The notes below the pieces were generated by a model. The model searched no databases. It saw nothing but the letters and a program-made list of their open reading frames with translations, and was not told the DNA's origin. A DNA stretch of 64,000 nucleotides from Burkholderiaceae bacterium (GTDB taxonomy: Bacteria; Pseudomonadota; Gammaproteobacteria; Burkholderiales; Burkholderiaceae_E), in the NCBI GenBank assembly GCA_023954135.1, contig JAMLIN010000015.1, positions 1 through 64,000 on the forward strand, given 5' to 3'. Shown here one piece after another: positions 33,520 to 40,526 of this stretch (its first letter is position 1; the number at the start of each line of letters is the position of its first letter). The translations under genes and the position numbers were made by a program.

Positions 33520-34239
33520 TTGATACGACCTACCGCCCGCCCCCGCGTGATCGCGGCATTCGCCGCGCTCCTGCTCATGGCCGCCTGCGCAGGTCCGCAG
33601 GTCGACGCCCGGCCGCAGTCCGGCGAACGCGTCTACTCGACCACGGACGTCCTGGCCCCGATGAGCATCGGCGACATCGTACTTCAGCTCGAATCGAACC
33701 GCCCGGAAGGCGACATCGTCGCCGAGCTCTTCGACCGCGGGCTGGCCGCGCCGGCAAGCCCGGGAGACCTCACCCTGCTGCGCCGCGCCGGCGCCAGCCC
33801 CGAACTGCTGCAGGCGGTCTACGAGGCGCCGCTGGCGCGCTCCGACGGTGCCGGCAACGTGGTGATCATCCGCGAACCGGCCTTCGTGCCCTACGTGATC
33901 GACCCCTGGCCACACTACTACCCGGGCTATCGCTACCGCCCCCTGCCCCCGCGGATCCATCCGCCGCACCCACCGCCCCATCGGGTCCATCCGCCGCATC
34001 GCCCGCCCCCGCACCAGGTCCACCCGCGTCCGGGCCGGCCGGGCCCGGGCGTCGATCGGCCTCAGCGCCCGCCGATCACCGGCCCCACCCCGCCGCGCCA
34101 GCCCGCGCCGAACCGGTACAGCCCGCGCCCGCAACCGACCCCGGGCATGAGCCCGCCGGTCGTGAACCGGCCGGCCGCGAAGCCCACCGCGCCGGCTCCC
34201 CGACCGGGCGGGCAGGCGCCGACCAGGCCGACGCGGTAG
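33520..34239 (+). CDS. His/Pro-rich lipoprotein
   Basis: The 239-residue protein has a lipoprotein signal (FAALLLMAAC, lipidated Cys about residue 23 from the TTG start). A ~90-residue region reading like a small helical domain follows (SIGDIVLQLESNRPEGDIVA). The C-terminal half is low complexity: PHPPPHRVHPPHRPPPHQVH, then Pro/Arg/Gly repeats. His clusters could bind metal. The TTG at 33520 is chosen because GGGAG lies nine bases upstream and it gives a basic n-region; GTG at 33547 is the alternative. No specific function is recognised. Confidence 0.65.
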   Translation: MIRPTARPRVIAAFAALLLMAACAGPQVDARPQSGERVYSTTDVLAPMSIGDIVLQLESNRPEGDIVAELFDRGLAAPASPGDLTLLRRAGASPELLQAVYEAPLARSDGAGNVVIIREPAFVPYVIDPWPHYYPGYRYRPLPPRIHPPHPPPHRVHPPHRPPPHQVHPRPGRPGPGVDRPQRPPITGPTPPRQPAPNRYSPRPQPTPGMSPPVVNRPAAKPTAPAPRPGGQAPTRPTR

Positions 34240-34260
34240 GCGTGCCTGCCCGACCGACCC

Positions 34261-34361
34261 GCCTGGCGCACGGATGAACTGATGCGCCTGCTGCGCGGCG
34301 GCGACCGATGCTGCCCGTCGACACCAATGTCCTGATCGAGGTATTCGAGGACGATCCGGAG
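34261..34361 (+). pseudogene. Decayed vapB-vapC junction, copy of 36560-36660
   Basis: These 101 bases align without gaps to 36560-36660, with about seven mismatches by eye. The piece encodes the last residues of VapB (WRTDELMRLLRG) and the first of VapC (VDTNVLIEVFEDDPE). The vapB stop has changed from TGA to CGA and the vapC frame runs into unrelated sequence and stops. It is a dead fragment of a second vapBC locus and forms a direct repeat around the hipBA pair. Confidence 0.85.
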
Positions 34362-34563
34362 CTACCCGGAGTGTCCGGGAGATTGGGGGGCAGCCCAGTA
34401 GGTCCCTGCCCGTGCGCATGACACGCACTCCACATGAAGCGAGGCTGCTTCAGCCCATTGCCCTGTGGGCCATCGGGATGCAACATGTCATCTGGCGGAA
34501 AAGACATACAAAGACCATTTAAATATCTCTTAATCAGCCTTCAACAAGATAAAGGACAGAGAA
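34362..34563 (+). promoter_or_regulatory. Leader region of the hipBA-like operon
   Basis: About 200 bases without a gene. The last 60 are A/T-rich compared with the surroundings, and contain ATTTAAAT (34517-34524) and a spaced inverted pair TATCT/AGATA (about 34523-34551). They precede AAGGA, seven bases before the hipB GTG. HipB proteins repress their own promoters through such inverted repeats, so the operator is likely here; the exact site is a guess. Confidence 0.35.
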
Positions 34564-34875
34564 GTGTCATTAATCATGACACCCCCTGGCGAAATCCTTC
34601 AGGTACTGGGCCAACGCGTGCGTGCGCAACGCCTGGCCCAGGGGTTGCCCCAGCGCGAGCTGGCGCAGATGGCTGGTCTTTCGCTGGGCGCACTGCGCAA
34701 GCTGGAAAGCAGCGGCCAGTCTTCGCTGGAAACCCTGGTTCGCGCGGTGCAGGCGCTCGGGCTGATCAATGAGCTGGAGGATCTGTTCGTGCTCAAGCGC
34801 CAGTCCATCGCCCAAATGGAAAAAGCCGAAGCGGCCACCCAAAGGCAGCGAGCCCCCCGCCGGAGCAACACATGA
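34564..34875 (+). CDS. hipB: HipB-like XRE-family antitoxin/regulator
   Basis: The 103-residue protein has a helix-turn-helix of the XRE type at about residues 14-65, with LPQRELAQMAGLSLGALRKL as the recognition unit. A charged C-terminal tail follows. Its position before hipA marks it as the antitoxin and autorepressor. The start is GTG (34564), chosen for the AAGGA seven bases before it; an ATG four codons in lacks one. Confidence 0.88.
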   Translation: MSLIMTPPGEILQVLGQRVRAQRLAQGLPQRELAQMAGLSLGALRKLESSGQSSLETLVRAVQALGLINELEDLFVLKRQSIAQMEKAEAATQRQRAPRRSNT

Positions 34876-34881
34876 AGAATG

Positions 34882-34954
34882 AGCCCCCACGCTCCGCCGC
34901 TACGCGGGTCGCTGCCCCCCAGGGGGGCGCTTTTCATCTTGGGGCGGCCCGGCG
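34882..34954. repeat. Dispersed hairpin repeat, copy B
   Basis: This 73-base copy is in the opposite orientation to A and C. Reverse complemented, it starts GCCGGGCCGCCCCAAG, has the core GCGCCCCCCTGGGGGGCAG, and ends GGAGCGTGGGGG. It fills the whole gap between hipB and hipA, ending exactly at the hipA ATG, so it provides the hipA translation start region. Confidence 0.85.
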
Positions 34955-36256
34955 ATGAAAAGGCTTGCCGTCCACTACTGCGGCTGGGGCGAGGACTGGC
35001 CCCTGGGCATGCTCGCCGACGATGGCACCACGCTCCTGTTCGAATATGCGCCCGAGGCGCTGGCGCAAGGGTTGGAGCTGTCACCGCTGCACCTCAAGCT
35101 GCGTGCCACCGCCTATGGCGAGTTTCCTGCGCACCTGCTCCGCCTGCCCGGGCTGATCGTCGACAGCCTGCCCGATGGCTGGGGCCTGCTGCTGATGGAC
35201 CGGTTGTTCCGCCAGCAGGGCCTGCGCCATCCCGGGCCGCTGGATCGCCTGGCCTTCATCGGGAATCGTGCCGTGGGCGCCCTGCGCTTCGTGCCGGCTA
35301 TGGAGCCCGACGCCGAAGAGCCGGACTGGAACCTGTTGGCCCTGGCCCGGGAAAGCGAGCGCGCCCTGGCCGGCGAGGCAGGAGCCGCCTTGCGCGAACT
35401 GGCGTTGACGGGCGGCTCCCCGCAAGGTGCGCGGCCCAAGGCGCTGGTGCAGTACGACACAGGATCGGGCCACCTCAGCCCCGCCGGGCCGCCCCAAGGG
35501 GCTGAGCGCCCCCTCGGGGGGCAGGAGCGCAGCGACGTGGGGGCTCGCATCAGCACGCGCAGCGACGCGCCAGGCGAACCCTGGCTGGTGAAGTTCCCCG
35601 CCCAGGGCGAGCACAAGGAGGTCTGCGCCATCGAGCAGATGTATGCCGAACTGGCTCGCGACTGCGGACTGGAGGTGCCAGCCAGCGCATGGTTCGATCT
35701 GTCGCCCGGACTGGCCGCCTTCGGCGTAGCGCGCTTCGACCGCGAACAAGGCTTGCGCGTGCCGGTGCACAGTCTGGCGGGTCTGCTGCAGGTGGATTTC
35801 CGCCTGCCCGGCAGCGCGGACTACACCGCCCTGCTGCGCGCCACACGCCTGTTGACCCGCGACGAGCGGGAGGTGGAGAAGGCCTACGCGCGTGCCGTCT
35901 TCAACGTGCTGTTCCACAATCGCGACGACCACCCGAAGAACTTCGCCTGGCGCCTCGGGCGGGATCGGCGCTGGCGGCTGGCCCCGGCCTTCGACCTGAC
36001 CTTCACCGAAGGCCCCATGGGCCAGCACCACATGGATGTCTGCGGCGAAGGCCATGCCGTGGAACGAGGCCATCTGCTACGCCTGGCTTCGGAGGGCGGC
36101 GTGGCGGCGAAGGCGGCCGAGGCCACCATCGATCGGATGGTGACGCAGGCGGCGACCTTCTCTCAGCGCGCGGCGGCGTATCCGATCCGCCGGGCGACGG
36201 TGCAGCGGATGAAAGCATCGGTCCACGACTGCCAAGAGAGATTCATGCGCGGTTGA
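34955..36256 (+). CDS. hipA: HipA-like serine/threonine kinase toxin with in-frame repeat insertion
   Basis: The 433-residue protein has the HipA fold. The N-terminal subdomain is at residues 1-120, the ATP-binding region around GGSPQGARPKALV and PWLVKFP follows, and the catalytic loop HNRDDHPKNFAW starts at residue 321. The metal-binding segment is LAPAFDLTF. HipA kinases phosphorylate glutamyl-tRNA synthetase or related targets and cause growth arrest; the target here is unknown. Residues about 174-197 come from dispersed repeat copy C, lying between the two ATP-site strands. No Shine-Dalgarno is evident, because repeat copy B abuts the ATG. Confidence 0.88.
   Translation: MKRLAVHYCGWGEDWPLGMLADDGTTLLFEYAPEALAQGLELSPLHLKLRATAYGEFPAHLLRLPGLIVDSLPDGWGLLLMDRLFRQQGLRHPGPLDRLAFIGNRAVGALRFVPAMEPDAEEPDWNLLALARESERALAGEAGAALRELALTGGSPQGARPKALVQYDTGSGHLSPAGPPQGAERPLGGQERSDVGARISTRSDAPGEPWLVKFPAQGEHKEVCAIEQMYAELARDCGLEVPASAWFDLSPGLAAFGVARFDREQGLRVPVHSLAGLLQVDFRLPGSADYTALLRATRLLTRDEREVEKAYARAVFNVLFHNRDDHPKNFAWRLGRDRRWRLAPAFDLTFTEGPMGQHHMDVCGEGHAVERGHLLRLASEGGVAAKAAEATIDRMVTQAATFSQRAAAYPIRRATVQRMKASVHDCQERFMRG
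35474..35545. repeat. Dispersed hairpin repeat, copy C, inside hipA
   Basis: This 72-base element begins with a hairpin, arms CTCAGCCCC (35474-35482) and GGGGCTGAG (35498-35506). The core GCGCCCCCTCGGGGGGCAG and the end GACGTGGGGG follow. Its length is a multiple of three and it keeps the hipA frame open, adding about 24 residues (LSPAGPPQGAERPLGGQE onward). Its left part is nearly identical to copy B's. Confidence 0.9.
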
Positions 36257-36313
36257 TAGCGAACTGGACGGCTGCCTTCGGAGCGCTGGCGGGGCCCGTA
36301 GGCCCTGCAGACG

Positions 36314-36359
36314 TTGGCCGATCCAGCACCTGGTATTACACTGAAATTATCGTAATACC
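36314..36359 (+). promoter_or_regulatory. vapBC promoter with overlapping inverted-repeat operator
   Basis: TTGGCC (36314-36319) and TACACT (36337-36342) are spaced by 17 bases, a sigma70-like pair. A perfect inverted repeat, GGTATTAC (36332-36339) and GTAATACC (36352-36359) with a 12-base spacer, covers the -10 element. VapBC complexes of the AbrB type repress their own promoters by binding such sites. Confidence 0.7.
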
Positions 36360-36364
36360 TGCGG

Positions 36365-36607
36365 ATGAAAGCCATGAGCACACTGACCAGCAAAGGGCAG
36401 GTCACCATCCCCAAGGCCATACGCGAAGCCTTGGGCCTGAAACCCGGCAGCAAGGTGATCTTCGACGTCGGCCCCGATGGCGCGGTTCTTCTGCGCGGCA
36501 AGCCGCAGGCCATCGCACCGGAAGATCGCTTCGAAGCGGTACGCGGCAAGGCTGACATCGCCTGGCGCACGGACGAACTGATGCGCCTGCTGCGCGGCGA
36601 CGACTGA
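36365..36607 (+). CDS. vapB: VapB-type antitoxin, AbrB/MazE fold
   Basis: The 80-residue protein has a SpoVT-AbrB DNA-binding domain at its N terminus (LTSKGQVTIPKAIREALGLK). The C-terminal arm (EAVRGKADIAWRTDELMRLL) should wrap the toxin. Its stop TGA overlaps the vapC ATG, the usual coupling in vapBC. The ATG three codons downstream (36374) is an alternative start. Confidence 0.9.
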   Translation: MKAMSTLTSKGQVTIPKAIREALGLKPGSKVIFDVGPDGAVLLRGKPQAIAPEDRFEAVRGKADIAWRTDELMRLLRGDD

Positions 36608-37011
36608 TGCTGCTCGTCGACACCAACGTCCTGATCGACGTATTCGAGAACGATCCGGAGTGGGTGGAGTGGTCCTTGACGCAGTTGCGCCATCGCGCAC
36701 AACTGACGCGGCTGGCGATCAATCCCGTCATCTACGCAGAGTTGTCCGTCGCCTTCTCACGCATGGAAGCACTCGATGCCAGCCTGGCCACCATGCACCT
36801 TCGCCAGCTGGAGATCCCGCGCCCGGCGCTGTTCCTCGCCGGCAAGGCATTCGCCCGCTATCGACAGCAGGGCGGAAGCAAGTCGAACGTGCTCGCCGAC
36901 TTCTTCATCGGCGCCCATGCCGCCGTCAGCCATCTGCCGCTGCTGACGCGCGATACCCGACGCTATCGCAGTTATTTTCCAACGGTGGAACTGATTGCTC
37001 CCGGTAACTGA
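36607..37011 (+). CDS. vapC: VapC-type PIN-domain ribonuclease toxin
   Basis: The 134-residue PIN protein has the acidic residues expected for metal binding: Asp5 in LLVDTNVLIDVF, a Glu in INPVIYAELSVAF, Asp in SNVLADFFIGAHA and Asp in LLTRDTRRYRSYFP. VapC toxins cut tRNA or rRNA; the target is not predictable. It is intact, unlike the fragment at 34261-34361. Confidence 0.9.
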   Translation: MLLVDTNVLIDVFENDPEWVEWSLTQLRHRAQLTRLAINPVIYAELSVAFSRMEALDASLATMHLRQLEIPRPALFLAGKAFARYRQQGGSKSNVLADFFIGAHAAVSHLPLLTRDTRRYRSYFPTVELIAPGN

Positions 37012-37082
37012 ATCGCCAGCGGGCCAGGCACAACTCCAGCGTGTACCTCGCTCTCGTCATTCCCGTCACTTCCGTCACTTCC

Positions 37083-37538
37083 GTTCCCGTTCGCGTCGTA
37101 CGCGTACGTCGCCCCCGTGATCCCGTCCTGCACCGTCCCGGAGACGCTGGAGACCGCGTGCGGGCGCACGCTGCTCGGGCCGCTCGCCGGATACGTGTAG
37201 GTCCCCGCCCCCGTCTTGAAGGTCAGGTTGCCGATCGCGTTGTACTGGTACACCTTGCTCGGCAGCCCCGCACCGTAGCTCGACGTCAGCCGGTTCAACG
37301 CGTCGTAGTCGTAGCTCTCGGTGAAGCTGCCCACCTGCGTGGCCTCCACCTTGCTCGCCACGTTCTCGGCCAGGTCGTAGGCGAGCTGCTGCGAGCGCAC
37401 CAGCGTATTGGTCGGGCTGCGGTACGCCGTCGTCGTCGGCCGCCCGTGCTTGTCCCACAGCCGCTGCTCCTGGAATCCGTCGCCGTACACCGCCTTGTAT
37501 TCCCGGAACGAGCCCACGGTCGGCGCGTACCGGTCGCT
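37083..37538 (-). pseudogene. Internal fragment of an rhs core
   Basis: These 456 bases align without gaps to 42129-42584 of the full rhs gene at constant offset, with only scattered differences. They encode the YD-repeat segment from SDRYAPTVGSFREYKAV to GITGATYAYDANGN, without the rest of the gene. At the lower end the frame runs into a short non-RHS tail rich in GS/GD repeats. It is a displaced relic, probably left by recombination at the rhs locus. Confidence 0.85.
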
Positions 37539-37575
37539 GGAAATGGGTGTCTTGGAAATTGAGAGAATTGACGTC

Positions 37576-37606
37576 TGACTCCATATTTCCGTGACCCCAT
37601 ATTTCC
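37576..37606. repeat. Tandem 15-base repeat at the rhs fragment edge
   Basis: TGACTCCATATTTCC (37576-37590) is followed after one base by TGACCCCATATTTCC (37592-37606), 14 of 15 identical. It lies just beyond the end of the rhs fragment. Read on the minus strand (GGAAATATGGGGTCA) it resembles motifs I have seen near REP-associated transposases; that link is memory-based and weak. Confidence 0.45.
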
Positions 37607-37685
37607 GCCGCGGCAACGAGATTCGCGCTCACGCCGGCAGTGCCGTCCCTGACGGTGTCCGATTGAATTGTTCAGGGCCGACCAT

Positions 37686-38000
37686 TTACGGCCAGTCGAA
37701 TCCTTCGCATTGAAAGACCAGGCAAAAAAAGAGCGGTGCAATAATCGCCATGACAGGCAGTGCGGCACCCACGGCACTTGAAACAACCAGCAACAGCATA
37801 CGACGCTTGAAGCTTCTTGCCGCGACTGCGGCAAATAGCATGCCAGTGACTATACATATGGATAGCAGGGCCAACCCTTCATTTCCGGAAAATTTCTCTG
37901 AGTTGGCCTTGTCGAGAAGCAAAAACCAGACAGCAAAGAAGCTGAAGAGTGTGCTAATCAAGCCCGCCAGCCCTATCATAAGCTCCGATCTACTTACCAT
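37686..38000 (-). CDS. Three-helix membrane protein, candidate immunity protein of the orphan RHS tip
   Basis: The 104-residue protein has hydrophobic segments at about residues 8-28, 43-62 and 68-98, and very few charged residues. Its start overlaps the stop of the orphan rhs tip by 11 bases, and it has a lower GC content than the core genome. Overlap with the toxin end, small size and membrane location are typical of RHS immunity genes. No family is recognised. Confidence 0.55.
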   Translation of the reverse strand: MVSRSELMIGLAGLISTLFSFFAVWFLLLDKANSEKFSGNEGLALLSICIVTGMLFAAVAARSFKRRMLLLVVSSAVGAALPVMAIIAPLFFCLVFQCEGFDWP

Positions 38001-39421
38001 AACCTGGCGCCTGATATCTTCCGAAACTAAAATTTGGAACCGACCCAGTTGTCACTTGCAAGCCATCAGAAACCCAAAAATTACTATTCGGACGTGGGTA
38101 GAAATATGGCGTGGACCAATTTTGATAGGAATGCGCATACGCCCGCAGCCGGAACGAAAATGAGTCAGCCCCCAAACCGGCGGGACTTGTCAATCCATAC
38201 GGACCCCATGCGATCCGACCCTTTACGTCGTTTGTTATGACAGAGTTCAAGCAAAGCAAACAACCGCGGCCACCAACGTTCAGGAATGGCCTGGCCTCGA
38301 TGGTGGTGATGCCGTCGTACGAATCGTAAATTGTTATGGACAGATGCAGCGCATCTGGATCAGTAAGTTGTCCAACTGCGTTGTCGCGGCCGAATGCGCG
38401 AAACTCTGCGGCCTCATTGCCTTGAATTTCGACACGCGACGTACCCGCCATTCGATCGTGAAGTGCGGCATTAAACAGATACCCGAAGGCAGCGGTCTGA
38501 GCTCCCGCAGCGAAGTTCCCCCCGGCGACCTTCGAGCTTATCCCGCCGGCGACGGTCGCGGCCACGAACTTGCCGCCATTGCCCATCGAGTTCCCGATCC
38601 CGAGCGTCACGGCCTTGCCCACCACGGCCGAGGTCGCGCCCCGACCACAGCCGCCTCCCTGCACCACCCCCGAGAGGCACCCGGCCGCCGCATGACCCGT
38701 CACGATCTCCCCCGTGCTGCCCAGCGAGCCCGCCCAGCCGAAGGCCGCTCCGGTCACCGCCCCTGAGAGAGCTGCTTCCAGGTTCCCTCCCGAGGCAACC
38801 AGCCCGCCCATGAACCCCCCGGCAGCACCGGCGGCTGCGAATCCCGTCGTGGTCAGTGAAGTGCTGATCACCCCACTGACCACGTCCAGAGTCGCATTGG
38901 CGAAAATCGTCGTTCCATACGCCGACGAGTAGGCCGCATAGTTCGCCATCCACCCGGCCGCCGCACCTGCCGTATAGATCGACGCAGCGACGGCCGCGAC
39001 GGTCCTGAACCACCTCTTCTTCCAGAACGGCTTGAACCCGTCCGGATCGATGTACCGCAGCGGGTTGTTGAACACGTACGCATAGCGGTTCAGCCCCTGC
39101 GGGTTGTTCCCCGCCCCCGGCACGAACGGGTCCGCGCTCAGCATCCGGCTCAAGACCGGATCGTAGAGCCTCCCGTTCATGTTGATCACGTACTGGTCCT
39201 GGTGACTCTCGTGACCCGTGTACAGCCGCTCGTTGTGCCACGCCCAGCCCCCTTCCGGCGGCAACCCGTAGTCCGACCCCGCGTCCGGATCCCTCGTCTT
39301 GCCCCACGCATCAAACGCCATGTCCTGCGTGACCGTCCCGTACGCCCCTTCCGAGATGATCGATCCCTGGCTGTCCGTCATCAGGTGGTACTGCATCACC
39401 CCGCTGGCGATCGTCGTGCGC
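37990..39421 (-). pseudogene. Orphan 5'-truncated rhs C-terminal cassette with its own toxin tip
   Basis: From 39421 down to about 39003 the DNA matches the full rhs gene (41853 to about 41435) and encodes the RHS core end, ending in NPLRYIDPDGFKPFWKK. A Gly/Ala-rich linker still similar to the main protein follows. From about residue 310 (ALHDRMAGTSRVEIQG onward) the tip is unrelated to that of the main gene. It has no signal peptide or start of its own, beyond a GTG/ATG in the match. It is a typical silent rhs-CT module that could replace the active tip by recombination in the shared core. Confidence 0.8.
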
Positions 39422-39634
39422 CCAGAGCGCTCGCATGACGTTTTACCTGTGTTATCGGGGCGATCGCTGAAGATGATTCGAGGAAGTCGGAACTCAGCCC
39501 CAATCCAGAATTACCAAGGAATCGATCTTCTATTCGCTGGTGGGTTTCGCAAATTATAAACCCTAACACGGTTGCGACTCACCTAGACTCACGTCATTAC
39601 ATGGTCAAGGCCAATCGGATTGACCGTAATCCGC
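39422..39634. other. Spacer between rhs modules, no gene seen
   Basis: The 213 bases between the orphan tip and the next lipoprotein gene hold no supportable ORF. A short inverted pair GGTCAA/TTGACC occurs near 39603-39625; no function is proposed. The left edge is the point where homology to the main rhs gene stops abruptly. Confidence 0.4.
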
Positions 39635-39973
39635 TCAATAAGGTTTGTAGCAACCCGGCCCCTCATACCGGACGGCGGTGATTGCCCCACTTCTCTCCAC
39701 TTCGAAGATCACACGGCATGGTTCGCGAATGATGTTGAACATCCTCCAATAGTCATTGAAAATGAGCTCGCGATTCCCGGATGGCAGTCTTCTCACCTCA
39801 TCCGCAAGCTGGTATTTCATACATCGCCGTTGAGTCACGGGGTGGAACTCGTCCATACTGATGCAGCCTCGAATCGAGCCATCAAAATACTGTTGCATCT
39901 GAGATTTGGTGGGTGCACCACAGCCCGAGCTTATCAATATCAGGCTGACGAGGATCAACCAAAGTGTTTGCAT
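39635..39973 (-). CDS. Small lipoprotein, paralogue of the 40187 protein, candidate RHS immunity
   Basis: The 112-residue protein has a lipoprotein signal (LILVSLILISSGC, lipidated Cys about 18) and four further cysteines. It aligns over its whole length with the lipoprotein at 40187-40522: shared SGCG-PT-SQM start, DEV-RL-SGN middle, and the C-terminal EGPGCY-PY. Position behind a toxin remnant, and paralogy, suggest an immunity protein acting in the periplasm. Confidence 0.65.
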   Translation of the reverse strand: MQTLWLILVSLILISSGCGAPTKSQMQQYFDGSIRGCISMDEFHPVTQRRCMKYQLADEVRRLPSGNRELIFNDYWRMFNIIREPCRVIFEVERSGAITAVRYEGPGCYKPY

Positions 39974-39974
39974 G

Positions 39975-40155
39975 TGCTAACCTGCGCGTCGATGCGACTG
40001 CGAGAAAATACCTCCAGGGTACTGAGTACTGATGTCAGCCACGGAGATGTGATCGAGCTTATCATCCCTGTGCTTGTGTAAATCGTTGTTACCTTGTTGC
40101 CCAGGAGATCAATGGTCTGCGTGACCTGATCGGTCGCGTTGTAGGAGTAGATCAT
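39975..40155 (-). pseudogene. Remnant of a second rhs module: core scrap joined to a toxin tail
   Basis: Positions 40155-40084 match a YD-repeat stretch of the full gene (43143-43072), encoding YSYNATDQVTQTIDLLGNKV. Directly after this, bases about 40030-39975 resemble the last 50 bases of the main rhs toxin (CTGGAG-TAT-TCTCGCAGTCGCA, then GCAGGT-AGCACATGC), but the frame is shifted. Almost the whole toxin is missing while the following immunity-like gene remains. Confidence 0.65.
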
Positions 40156-40186
40156 GCCGATTTGAGCCGACCCCATAACCCCCAAC

Positions 40187-40522
40187 TCAATATGGCATGT
40201 AACAACCAGGTCCTTCAGACCGAACACCTATAATTACTCCATCTTTCAATTCGAAGCTTACACGGCATCCTTTGCGAGAGATGCCGACCGCCCCAAAATA
40301 GTCATTGTAGATTCGCAATTCATTTCCAGACGACAATCTTGTCACCTCGTCCGGGAGGTGTTTCCCGAGGCATTTCCTGGGAGCCATTGGATGTGATTGA
40401 TGCCTGCCGATGCAGTCTTGAAGCGAAGAATCGAAGCGATCCCGCATCTGAGATTCAGTGGGTGTTCCACAACCCGAATTCATCAGTATCAGGCTAGCGA
40501 TGATCAGCCAAGATGCTCGCAT
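40187..40522 (-). CDS. Small lipoprotein, candidate cognate immunity protein of the main RHS toxin
   Basis: The 111-residue lipoprotein (lipobox in SLILMNSGC, Cys about 18) starts four bases after the rhs stop. AGGTGAG, part of the rhs end, serves as its ribosome-binding site. That tight coupling to the toxin end is the normal place of an RHS immunity gene. A lipoprotein location would imply protection in the periplasm against incoming toxin. Family not recognised. Confidence 0.7.
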   Translation of the reverse strand: MRASWLIIASLILMNSGCGTPTESQMRDRFDSSLQDCIGRHQSHPMAPRKCLGKHLPDEVTRLSSGNELRIYNDYFGAVGISRKGCRVSFELKDGVIIGVRSEGPGCYMPY

Positions 40523-40526
40523 GTGC

